From positions 1,674,001 through 1,738,000 of the forward strand of contig NC_084896.1 of assembly GCF_958979055.1 (NCBI RefSeq): a DNA stretch of 64,000 bases. Reading direction: 5' to 3'. The translations under genes were made by a program, and so were the position numbers. Every line of letters starts with the position of its first letter. Within the stretch, counting starts at the first letter, position 1. This DNA comes from Alnus glutinosa. Its lineage: Eukaryota > Streptophyta > Magnoliopsida > Fagales > Betulaceae. Of the stretch, positions 45,891 to 57,700 are shown one piece after another. The notes under the pieces were generated by a model, which had not been told where the DNA came from, did not search any database, and saw only the letters and a program-made list of their open reading frames with translations.

Positions 45891-46317
45891 ATTAGAATAT
45901 TAATTTAAACAATTTTAGTCTACCATTTCATATGTATAATGATTCGATTGTTCTTTTATGTGAAAGGAGCCCTAAACGTTAGGAAAAAAGAAAAAAAGAA
46001 AAGAAAAAAAATTCTCATCAATCCCATTCTATAATCTCTTATTATGTGGTTGTTTATTGTTATTATTATTTTTCTTATCCTTTTTTTTTTTTAATAAGTA
46101 AATTTTATTTTATTTTTATCCCTTATGTGGATTTTCCATAAAAGCAAATTTAAAAAGAGCATGAATACTAATTTGCAACCTAGACATTTTAACAATTTAG
46201 TCAATTCATGCGTGCATGTTCACTTGGGATCAACTTTCTAAGCAATTTATTTTTTTTTTTATGAAATTTAATAGCTTTTAAGGTATTATATAAACTTTTT
46301 TCATAACCACCTCCACC

Positions 46318-46445
46318 TGGGTCTAGCTCAGTTGGGATTATGACATGTCTCATTACAGGACACAAGAAACACGTGTCTCAATCCCAGCGAGTAGACCCAA
46401 GCCCAATCCGGCTCAATGTTAGCACGGTAGGTGGGATTTTGTTTT
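46318..46445 (+). mobile_element. tRNA-derived SINE remnant
   Basis: GGGTCTAGCTCAGTTGGGAT matches a tRNA A box; GTCTCAATCCCAGC about 50 bases on resembles a decayed B box. Followed by TGGGATTTTG and a T/G tail. No TSD seen. Confidence 0.5.
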
Positions 46446-47002
46446 TGATTGGGGGGGAAGCTTCCTAATTGCATTCCATACCGATCTACTGTATTCTTAG
46501 GTTAGATGAAATCGAAATATTATACAACGAGATTGAAGTATTTCAGCTCCCTACAGCTTTCAACCATCTAAGAAAGCTTCAACCATATTCAAAAGATGAC
46601 TTTTTCCCACAAAAGGGTAGGCTATATTTAGCACATTTAAAGTCAGAAAGGTTGAATGAAAAGCCAGTATTGCAATGGCTAGATGGAGCATGAAGAGAAC
46701 TGTTGGATAGAGACCAAGAGAGAGATCAACCATGATTTCTCGCAAATCTTTTATGTGCTATCCCGGGAAATGATACTTGGGGGACGTTTTACCGTCCCCC
46801 AGCCGACTTTTTTAATAAAAAAATAATTTAAATGAAAAGGGCCGGGCAGGGGCCAGCTGGCTTGCCCCTGCCTATCATTGCTCGTGCTATCCCACACATA
46901 TTCCAATACCAAAATATACAGAATGTAAACGAGAAAATATGTAGGTACTCATAGAAAGCTTCTTTTTGTCTTCTGATCCTTCTTTTAACCTCATATATCC
47001 TT
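46446..47002. other. Spacer downstream of the 60-aa protein gene
   Basis: A 74-codon plus-strand frame (46469-46693) starts MHSIPIYCILRLDEIEILYN; I do not recognise it and it has no supporting context. The right part should be the 3' UTR of the minus-strand gene. Confidence 0.35.
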
Positions 47003-49054
47003 TTATTTTGGTCTGGACCCCTCGATTAAAGCAACTTCACGTTCTTGACGACGTCGTTCTCTCTGTAATGTAATAAGTGACAAGATAATAAGATGGATGG
47101 CCAACCAGATACCTGAATCAATGAATCAAGCATAGACAAAGCTCTTCATTTGACAGGCCAATGTTAGAACAAATTTCCACCTACCCAGCTACATTGCTTT
47201 GTAGTTTTTACCAGTTTCAAACAGTGCCAGCAAAACAAAGATGTAGGCAACTAAGCAAAAGTCACATTAATATCCTTAGTCACATCACATGTTAACATTA
47301 TGGTCATATTTAAATAATATTTCAAATACACAGGTAGACAGACTCCCGATTAGAGCAACTCTAAAACTTTTCAATCTCAAGCTGACCAAAAACCCACCTA
47401 AACTTGGCCATGCTACCACTATAGCTTATGTATGAAATGGTACATCAGCAGATATACATGTAGTATGTCACAGACTCAAAGCATTGTCTAATGGTTAAAA
47501 AAAAAAAGAGTCCACGACATGCTTTCGACTTCATGTGTTCCAAGCGTTTCTAATGCTGGAAAATAACAGTCCAGCACTTTCGAGTTTATCTGTTTATTAA
47601 ACCACAAGTCCAAGCAGAACCTTACCAAAATTATCCAAAATGTTAGACGATGGCAATGACCTTGGGTTCTTACTCCCCCACAAGACTCTCCCCCCACTCC
47701 TTTTCCTCAAGTCAATATGACTGACCGGCGGATCATAGCATACCAGCATAAGAAGGGAGGACACTATGATTTTAACCTACCAGCTGATCTTAACTTCACT
47801 AAATCGAACTTTTACATGCACAATGGGTCTGAAATTCCTTAATTACAAGTTTACAACGGATCAACAAGGCTGGCCTTAGGCCTTTTGGACCAAGAAGAAA
47901 TCTTGAAAGCAGTTGCTTTAGCCTGTTTATGAGCATTTTGCTCTCGAGAGTTCTGAAACCAACTAATGAAATTGTTTAGCAGACAGTGAATTTCATATTA
48001 TTTGACCTCATTCCTATTCCTATTTAATCCTCCCACAACACATCTCACAACAAAGATTTTATTTTCTCTTTAGTGCTCTCCAACTAAATGATCTTCCCAA
48101 TTTTCAGTTCCATTTTACCACTAAACTGCTTGCTGTTGGAGTCTGTAGAAAATATACATGTTAACAACCTAGAAAATCATTTGTCCAAATAAGAGTTTTG
48201 CCAATAATTTCCAAATACTCTTTTATTTTCTTTTCCATTATATACTTTTTTATTGATCTGAAGGAAAGATCTGAGACTTTAACTTCTGTGATCTCTCTAG
48301 TTCTTATAAATTTGTAAAGATGGTTTGATTTGAGATGGAGGATGGGACAGGCCTAATTGGTAGAACTAAGCACACTCATACACATTTTCAAATGCCTGGC
48401 ACCAGAATTATCAAAAAAGAAAAAGAAAAAAAAATACCATATACAGAGTATGATGCCAAAAATAACCACAGTTGTGGTTATTTTAAATACCATTCTAATA
48501 AACCAGATTAGGCAGTTGAACCCCCCCAAATAAAGACTGGTTTGTACCAAACAGGGGCGTAAACCCGACATAAATCCATATTGGTATGTCATACAACAAG
48601 AAAAAATAGTTATAGACAACCAACGAAACGCCCTCAAACTTGAGTCCCAGGATACATTTTGTCTGCATGCGTGTATTTTTAAAATTATCGTCAATGCTAA
48701 AAGAAGTTATTAATTATGTAATGTAGTAAATACTGCGGAGACATGGCATGGCATGATGCACTAATAACATTGTGCCAAGATGGATGCAGAAGTATTATCA
48801 CTCAAACCAAATCGTTTCATCTATGTTCCAAGAAAAGAAAAGTTGTTTATAATTAACACTAGAACAGTAATTTGTGCAGGTAGCAAATCTGTACCACAGA
48901 AGCTAATAGAGAATGATTATAAAGAACGTACCCTTCTTTCCCAATAAGGAAGGAAGCACACGAAATCATAGACAGGAGTAATGGTTGACACTAGAACGAC
49001 ATTAAGTCCAGTAAACACCAAAAGGGCTGTCATAGGTCTGGTTCGATTCGGCAT
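47003..49054 (-). CDS. Small conserved plant membrane protein, 60 aa (2 coding exons)
   Basis: Coding exons 49054-48932 and 47062-47003 join in phase 0. The protein starts MPNRTRPMTALLVFTGLN, has one hydrophobic span (about residues 8-36, with ALLVFTGLNVVLVSTITPVY), then FVCFLPYWERR, and ends in a highly charged tail RRRERRRQEREVALIEGSRP. I recognise the pattern (short TM anchor plus PYWERRRERRRQERE tail) as an uncharacterised small protein family in land plants; function unknown. A leader intron is visible (49081-49513; donor AAG|GTATGG, acceptor TTGCAG). The polarity, a short N-terminus, a membrane span and an Arg/Glu-rich tail, suggests a single-pass protein of an internal membrane, but that is inference. 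A second in-phase acceptor at 47952 could give another C-terminus (separate entry). Confidence 0.8.
47851..47952 (-). other. Possible alternative last exon of the 60-aa membrane protein gene
   Basis: Within the intron of the small membrane protein gene, the minus strand has a good acceptor (GTTGGTTTCAG) followed by a 33-codon open frame in the same phase, starting NSREQNAHKQAKATAFK and ending SLVDPL then TAA. Splicing to it would give a 74-aa isoform with a different Lys-rich tail. It lies before the main last exon and is not homologous to the RRQERE tail. It could be a decoy or the remnant of another gene; transcript data would be needed to separate these. Confidence 0.3.
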
Positions 49055-50169
49055 CTTTGCTTCTTATTAAGAATTTAGCCCTGCAATAACGAGTTCATGG
49101 TTGAGAAACCTTCCATTTACATATAAAAAATGAAAACTAAAAGGAAAATATAGTAACAATAGCCCACAAGAACGAAATGACACCCAATAACTTCAAGACT
49201 TGTTCGGACATATTACAAACAAAAGAAAGCATTTGAGCCTCAGACCAAGCAATGAGCTATATTCCAAGCAAACTCAGTTCAGTAGATATAAGCATAATGA
49301 CGGGAATCAGATTCGAGATTTTCACACCCATTTCATCAAACAAGTGCTATGCTTGCCATGAGTTTCAAATAATGAATAGTTGCAGCCAGGCAGCGCCATC
49401 AGGGCTCAAAATTGAACACAACCCTCTCAAAACACCAAAAATTTAGTCTTTAAAACCCGCACACCAGCTTCGAAGCCCGTGAAAGATAGAGAAAACAAAA
49501 CCCAGAACCATACCTTGGGAAAAAGGTTGATTTCCTTCAAAAAGGAGAAAAATAAAATAAAAAAAATTAGACGCGCCTTTTCTATTTTCTCCGTGGAAGG
49601 AGAATTGAAAGTCTTTTCATTATCATTAAAGAGATGACACGCCAGGCCCAAGTCCAGATTTTGCACAGTCCATTAGGCCCAATATTCAAGAGTGAATGAG
49701 ATCTACTTAAATCAGAACCAAGTTTTTCAGCAAATTAGATTGAAAGATTTTTATTTATTTATTTATTGTTTTTTTTTTGTTTTAATTCAGTTTATTAAGC
49801 TGATGCCTATCCAAAATACATGTAATTTTTATACTTATTTTTTAATTTTATATGTATTTTAAATACATGTCAGTTTAATAGGATGAAGCCGTTGAATTGA
49901 AAAAAAAAAAAAAATTTCAAAATCAATAAGAAAAACACTTTGTCACTTTCTCCTTCAATGATACTGGAACGGTATATGCATGTTTCAATTTTGTAGCCAA
50001 AGAAAAGGGCCATAAAAAAAAAAAATCAGGAAGCAAAAAGGTGAATGTCCCCACTTGGCAGTTCATTCCCATTCATAGAACAACTTAGAAAAATAAAGGG
50101 CAATTTTGGGCCATTCAGTCAGCATCTATGACAATAAAATCTGAAAAAGTTACAAGCAAAACAAAAAGT
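49055..50169. other. Leader of the 60-aa protein gene, then AT-rich spacer
   Basis: 49081-49513 is the leader intron and roughly 49514-49650 the leader exon of the minus-strand small membrane protein gene. The rest, up to the tRNA, is AT-rich spacer with ATTT repeats near 49750-49780 and A runs; nothing else recognised. Confidence 0.5.
50163..50167 (-). terminator. Pol III terminator of the tRNA-Glu gene
   Basis: Two bases after the tRNA 3' end the minus strand has TTTTT, the standard RNA polymerase III termination signal. Confidence 0.7.
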
Positions 50170-50241
50170 TCCGTTGCCGGGACTTGAACCCGGGTCTCTC
50201 GGGTGAGAGCCGAGTATCCTGACCAACTAGACTACAACGGA
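50170..50241 (-). tRNA. trnE-CTC: tRNA-Glu (anticodon CTC)
   Basis: The minus strand folds as a 72-nt cloverleaf without intron. The acceptor stem is TCCGTTG/CAACGGA, the D arm contains the A box (TAGTCTAGTTGG), the anticodon loop is CTCTCAC with anticodon CTC, and the T arm GGGTTCAAGTCC is the B box. The discriminator and 3' CCA are not encoded in the 72 nt, as expected for a nuclear gene. It reads GAG codons. It sits alone between the small membrane protein gene and the WDR13 gene, so it is an independent pol III unit. Confidence 0.96.
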
Positions 50242-51152
50242 TTGTTGACCACTAACCGAAACTAATAAACAAGTATTTTGATTTATTTCAACGATTACTC
50301 TCAAATCCAATCAATTGCTTTATAATCTCACTAGGAAAAGGGTTTTCTTTGATGGCCGAAGATACTGGCAGACTACCGATGAATCCTTGGATTTATGCAT
50401 TCCCTTCATCCCACGGACAATGGACATTGGAGAGGAGCCAAGTATTATGAAAGCCTCTCATTTAATAATTTTTACGATAACAATTTCTGGGTTAATTAAG
50501 TTAAATGTCTATTGGATGTATAAATGTTACACTCATTTCATGTTGGACGTTGTGATCCATTACAAATTCAATGATAACTTTTAAAGTCACATCACATTTG
50601 GGAGGATAAAAAAGAGATATGAGTCTTACGTATAACATTACTCTTCTTTTTATTCCTTTTTTGTTTTTGTTTTTGTTTTTTGAAATGGCTGACATGAGAA
50701 GTCACTTAAAATACGCTACGTCAACCGGTGCGAAATAGATGTAATAAAAATAGGTATGAAAAATAGCATTACTCATCAATTTTACGTGATTAACATGTAG
50801 GTGATATGTAATCCAACGGTGGCTTTGACAAAAGACTGATCTAGTAGAAATGTATTAATGTGTAACACCATAAAGAGTTATACTAAGTAATTAAGCATAC
50901 ATTAGAGGAAGCATATGGGTATTTTAACTTTAAATGAATTTACTATCAAATTATATTCAACGGGAAAATTGAAGAATACAACGTTGATTCAAATAAATGG
51001 AAGTCAATCAGTTTCCTGATCTGAATGATACAATTTACAAAACAATTTTCTCAAAAGAGAAGCAAAATTAATTAAAAAAGAAAAGAAAAGGATGATGTCC
51101 TACTCCAGCGAGTATGTGTTGGATATTTCTTGTATAATGTTGTGTCTTTATT
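50242..51152. other. Spacer between the tRNA and the WDR13 3' end, with a MITE remnant
   Basis: About 50530-50640 repeats motifs of the MITE family at 7922-8778 (TTCAATGATAACTTTTAAAG, CACATCACATTTGGGAGGA, GAGATATGAGTC..ATTACTC). It is a one-armed, decayed copy. The rest is AT-rich and probably includes the WDR13 3' UTR. Confidence 0.45.
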
Positions 51153-51683
51153 TTACCTTGTCTTTGATCTCTTCCATACAATTACTATTCCATAAAAATC
51201 AGATGATGCCAACAAGTTCTCACCGTGGTTCCAAGCGACGCCGATAACTGGAAAACGATGACCCTGCAGTCACAATAGCTTAGGTCAGATTGAAAGCAGA
51301 CTGATAACTACAGTTTAAACCATGAAAGGTGATTAGCAAATAGGATGGACCTGCAGCTTGTTTACACATGTATGCCGGGGCCGAGTTAAATCATAGAAGT
51401 AGACATTTGAATCCTCACTTCCAGCAACTAGATGTTACAAGAAAACCACAATAAAAATTTAAATTTAAAAAAAAAAAAAAAAAAAATTACAAGGAAAAAG
51501 CACAATGTTACATGAATGTTTATTTTTAAATGTGTTTCACAATGATTAGGCATTTGATTTTAGTAAAAGATTAGAAGCTCTTATTCAAATAGAGCTGTTG
51601 TCAAAATTAATTAATTCTATCTATCAACAATCAAATCACAGTCGTCATTAGGTAGAGTAGGTTGGGGAAGGATAAATCACCAA

Positions 51684-51726
<43 letters not shown>

Positions 51727-54700
51727 ATAATGCCTGGGGAGATGGCAGCAAAATACTGTTTCCTCTTTAGTCATGTCACACATTAATTTAGGCAACATTG
51801 AGAAAGTCTCTATTTTGAAAAGGCCCTTCAAACAATGCACAGTAAAAATTGTAATATATGATACGTTGATCTTGACATACAAACCTATGTATTCTCCTTT
51901 TTCAAGGGAAAGCAGAGGACAGAAGGAAGCCCGAATGCTATGTATTCGCGGAGTTAACTTCAGCGAGCAGCGAAGAGTCAAATAACCTTGTATTTCCAAA
52001 GCAACACTACAACAACATGCCAACCTTATTATCAGTGCTTCACGATAAAGACCCAAGGCCTGGTTTGGTTGATGGAAATGAAATTTGGGAATGAGATACC
52101 TATTCCTCCCATTCTTAGAAGCAGCTCATTCTAATAACTTCATTTGGGAGCACTTAGACTTGGTATTCTGATACCTTCATCTGGGTGTACTCAGTACAAA
52201 AAGAAAAGAGAAAAACTACTAAACTTTGTCTCTATGGTGTGGGAGTCAGAATACCATGTCCACCCCTTAGTATGATTTTACCCGAAAATCTGGTAAAAAC
52301 ATTCCAACAACAGGACTGAGATCTCCATATCCATGCCCCAAATTTGGGTCTTGGCAATAATGGGAAACTCATTCCATTCCTTCATTGCCATACCTATCAA
52401 CCAAACGTGACCTTAAAAGTTTTAAGGCATATTCAGCTGACCAGACCTGAAGAAAGACAAACCTCCATCTTGAGTACATGCCAGCAGCACAGGTCCACGA
52501 GCAAGCAGGGAGAAACTTCTGTACTGCACAGTTGTGACTGGAGATTTGCGTATGCTGCTACTTCGATGGCGATGTGAACGGGATAATGCTCCTGTACGAG
52601 AGTTCATACTAACTGAGTAAATACATCCCTGCACATATTGTTCCAGTAACAATGTCAAAAGAAGAACATGTAAGTTCGTCAGATCATAAGGATATGAGAT
52701 ATATATAGACAACACCTGTGCATCCCCACAGAAGATGAGCTGACCGGTGTGATCATGGTCCATAGAGGTAACCTCACTGTCAAAGACTGTTTTATTAATA
52801 ATTCTCCCAGTGCTGAAATTGAATACCTGGTATACAGGTGTAGAAGTGACATCAATCAGATAGGATCTATGAAGCATGATATGGACATGGGATATGATCA
52901 TATGAGCATGATATGATATGGCATGACATAAGAATATTCATACAAAAACTCTCATATCAGGAGGATGTGATAATGGCAGGGCTAGGATATGATATGGCAG
53001 GCTTATGAAAAAATAAATGTGCATTTTCTGTCAAGTTTATGTATTGTTAAACATTTACCCCCCCCCCCCTCCCCCAACACACACATGCACACAAACTGCC
53101 AAAAAATTTGCAATCATAACCTCGAATTATCAAAATTTACAATATATGTATCCCATGTTTCAACCCCTTTTAATTTCACCCCTACCGTTGGGGTTTTCCG
53201 TTAAATCAAATGACTAACAGGTAAAATGTCTCTTATATTCCCAAGTACAAATTTTTCCTTGAGAAATAAATAAAAAATAAACCAAACGGCATGGCCGTGG
53301 GACATCAAACGTTTTAATTTTTAATTTTTTTAAATAAAAATAATAACAGAAAACCCTTGACAATTTCCCCCCGGGGGGGGGGGGGGGGGTATGTGAAGTT
53401 TCCAAAAAAAAAATATATATATATATATCAATATCAATGAGACAACAAGCCATAAGCTATCATGCTAGACCAGGATGTAACCTTTTTCCTTTTTTCTTAA
53501 GATGTGAAAGAAAGGGTATCCAGTAATTACAGTGATTTCTTTGTTTGCATTGCCAACTGAAAGGAAGTTGTTGTTTACCTGCATCAAAGAAGACGAGAGA
53601 GAAACCGAAACTTTTAATAAAAAAATACAATAAAGGACAGGATTTCTTTTTGTTACAATATGCACCATAGTCATACACAAAGATGAGAAAACACAAAGCC
53701 TCTAAAGCTAAAATAAGATCAAGAACAAAACAATTTCATAAGAGGATTGAAGTCTATAATAACTTCAATGTGATATTTGATAGAATTGAAACCAAAAGAT
53801 CTCAAAGGTTTGCACAGGTGCTTGATCCAAAAAAAGTTACTGACAACTTGATATAGATCACAGGCTCACATATGCAACAATTAACATTTTAAAAATCTTG
53901 ATCTAATAAGAAGGATTTTGAACATACAAAAACATTGCAATGGTTTGTAGTGATCAAACATTATTGACTTGAGTGTATACTTACAGGGTGAAAACGAATG
54001 CATGATTGTGAAGAAACTCCATATATTACTCGAATGCAAAGTCCTTTTGATATCTCCCATACTCTCACAGTTTTATCCATCGACGATGATGCAATGTACT
54101 GATTGTTTGAAGAGAAATCGAAGTCTGAGAAAAAACAGGTATTTTAGAAGCATGTGATGCCAACAATAAATGCAATACTTTGCCAATTCAATGCATTGCA
54201 TATATATCTCCGTTAACAATATGTCAACAATAGATATGGTTTGGGCACAAAATATACTTAAATATAGAATTCTCAACTTTCTTAATGTCACAAAAGGGAC
54301 TAGAATATCATGCTTCATATAATGTTCTCCAACATGCCGTCAATATCATGAAATTACATTTTAAGATAGTCAACATAATGCTGTTTGAAGTACGCCTTTA
54401 ATGATTAATGCTTGTCGATCAAATTTTAACATTCCACCCTTTATCATGGATATTTGATCATTCAGTGTGCCTCCGCAATTAAAAGTCCTAACATGGGGAA
54501 CATCATAAATTTTAATTTTACCAACATGCCGCAAAAGGGCTGTCTGTATCAAGTGCAAAGGACAGGTAAATATACAGAACATCTCTTCCTTTCGCATGAT
54601 AAGACTCATGGAGCTCGATAAACAACAGTAATATCTTTTTGGTAATCTCCTAAGCCTATAGTGGAACAAATGAATCATCGAGGATGCCTCTCTCTCTCTC

Positions 54701-57700
54701 TCCCTATCCTTTCTAGCAATCGGCTCGCTCCTATAGGACTTGATCCCCTGACTCATCCGCATCCCCATTCAAATGGTGTGAACGTGCAATTAACCCCAAA
54801 ATCCATTGAGAATACCCCTGGGACCATAAATTTTATTTTATTTTTTAATAAGCACTGGGACCATAAATTTTAACTTCAATAACATTACGAATTCAATGAG
54901 AAGTTTAAGTTTTGGGCTAAAGTACAATACCCTACTACCCCTCGTGTTGCTTGGTGAAGAAGGGAAAGTGCCTAAGTGTAGCACGCCTATCTTCATCCCA
55001 TTTTATTTATATCCTAGAGTTATAGCAGCATGTAAGATATAAGAAAAGACCTCAGAAACAATACCAGTCAGTCCAACCTGTGACATCTTTGGTGTGGCCT
55101 TTCAATTCCTTGATGATTGAAGGTGGCTCCGACACAGTGCATACTGTCAAGGTTCCATCTGATGCCCCATATGCAAGAAGATCAGAGCTCATGTGCCCAA
55201 ACTTCAAGACAGTAACTGCACATTAAGCTAATGAGGGTTTCTTCTATGCAACTCAACTTTATGATGACAGGAGAAACATAACATAAGTTGGTACATAAAG
55301 AAAAATTACCAGAGGCTTTGCACTGATCAAAGATGCAATGCATTCCTACAAAAGAATATGCAAGTTCACCCCCTGGTTGACGTGGGCGATCATTATCACT
55401 TGCATTTGAGCTAAAACTTGCTCTGTGACTTGAATCTGGATTGCCACTTTGCAGGTCCTGTAAAAAGAAAAATTGCATGCAACCTATTAGAATGCATAAA
55501 AGAAGAGTAGTAACAAAAACTGCATTCAGCTTTTGCATTGTCTCAAGTGCTGCTCAAAGAACCTCCTCCCAATTGTTTAGTTCTAGATTCTGTAAGTTTT
55601 TAAGCAGTTGTTACCGATTTCCTTTGTTAATACTTTGTGTTTGTGATTAAGTGACAAATGTAAGTCTCATGCCCAATTAACTAAAAAACCATTAAAATAA
55701 AATATAAGTCTCATATATAATAATTAGAATGTTGCAGTGACATACTCTCAAGGTCTCATAAGCTACAAAGACACGGTCCAATTCAGTGAGCTAAAGATGT
55801 CTAAAGATTCTCTCATAACTACACATACATGGAATTTTTTTTTTTCTAAAGAAAAATAAGTAACCTCATCTTGTCACTCACATGACACTTAATGAAGTAA
55901 ACATGCAAGTTTCAATTAACATGTGAGAAACACATGTTGTGTAAAAAATCATTGATGTGTCTCCATGGGTCAATATGGTACAATGATCAATCAGATCTTA
56001 GTTTCAGTATCAAATATTTAAAGATGTACACACAGAATGTCGAGGAGGCATTCCAATGTGGCCAGTTCCCTCGTAACATAAGTACAACTTACTTGAACAT
56101 CCTGCACTCCGTAACCCAATGTACTAGAGTCTATGACGCAGTTTAATAATTTCTAACATCAGAATAATGCAATCGAATAATTAATAAGCAAGATAAGTGT
56201 AGGATAAAGAATGGAAATCCATAACAGAATTCAATCATACCCTGCTAGAACTCCAGCTATCCACCTCAAACAAAAGGGAACGCGGACTTTGAGGTGGAAT
56301 CCATCGCCCACTGATGCATCAACGAGTAAATTATCCTGATGTCAGAATTATATGAAACATAAATTCAAAATAGAACTCACAACTTTGAAATTTTCATAGA
56401 AATAAAAGTTCTTTGTAGTTTCTGGCTATCAGACAAGAAGTGATTGATAGGTGTCTAGGAGACAGGAGTATAATATTAGAAAAAATAATGAAGTTGAAAA
56501 GGAAAAAAAAAAAGAAAAAAAAGAAAAAGAAAAAGAAAAGCCAAACAGAAGAAAGAGAAGATGCCAAGTTCTAGTGGTCTTATCTATTGGGCATCATACA
56601 ATAGATGTATATTTCAACTCATCCAAGAAGCTTGAACACTCTTCAGTGTAACAACATCAACCAGTAACTATTTTCTAGAACCCCCAAATCCCACCACCAC
56701 ACCATCTGTCCCCATTCAAGAAAAAGCAAAGGAACAAAAAAGAACAGGAAAAAGGGAAAAGAGAAAAGAGCTACAATAGCACCGTCAGAGCATAGAATCT
56801 CTCAATGCAACATAAAAGAATTAATCTCAAACCGTTGGAATCTAGTTAATCACCAAACTACCATATCATCTTATACCACCCTAGCCCTTGCCTCATACAA
56901 CAAAGCAAAGCTAATTTGCTTGATTGATCGTGTTTATTATAACAGATCATGTTACAAAATGAAACCATGCTTAGCTTCCACAAAATGTGGCCAAAGAAGG
57001 TGAAATCAGATACAAGACATCCCACTTTAGACTGTGAATATATTTTATTTTTTTCAAAAAAAAAAAAGATTGTGACTAATTAAAAACCACAATTACATTT
57101 TAAATGTGGAGATTCTCATTCTATCACAATATTAGATTTACAGCATAACATTTTTTTTGATAAGTAGAGAATTTCATTAAAAAAAGTGTAAAGCGCCCCT
57201 AAGTACATAGGAAGTATACACAGAAGTAACCCAGCTAGCCCACATAAAAAACCCAAGAAAACCCACAAGAAAACTCCTAACAAGCATAATAGTGATCTCC
57301 ACAATACAAAAGAAACCCCATTAGTAACCCCTGTAATACAATAAAAGCCCCTAAAAAGCACCCAAACCAACCCCAAAAACCCCCAACAGGACCCCTAAAC
57401 CCAAAGAAAAAAAACCCAAAAACCTGAGAAAAACCCAAGAGAAACACCCCTCAAAAGAACCCAAGCAAAAACTGAAAGCCCGAGGAATGACCCACAAACC
57501 CACCCAAACGGCATAACATTATCCTACCCATTATGCATATCCAATAAACCAATCCTATGGAAATAACAATCCCCATTTGTGAGGATAATAAAACGAAATT
57601 CTCATTTCACAAAAGTGAATTTGAGTATTGATTTCCGGTCACAATTACTTGAACTCGCAAAGAAAAAGTTTAATTACCTGTTTCCAGGAGTGCCTTGGAG

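Noticed and set aside
46079..46130. T-run plus AATAAGTA as a fourth LINE micro-insertion
   Set aside because: Flanks (ATTTTTCTTATCC, ATTTTTATCCC) are low-complexity and do not align cleanly.
46469..46693. 74-codon plus-strand frame beginning MHSIPIYC
   Set aside because: No recognisable motif, promoter or neighbours; could be a fragment, but not supportable.
47900..47990. SWFQNSREQ as a homeodomain (WFQNRR) remnant
   Set aside because: Only a five-residue likeness; no upstream helices in either frame.
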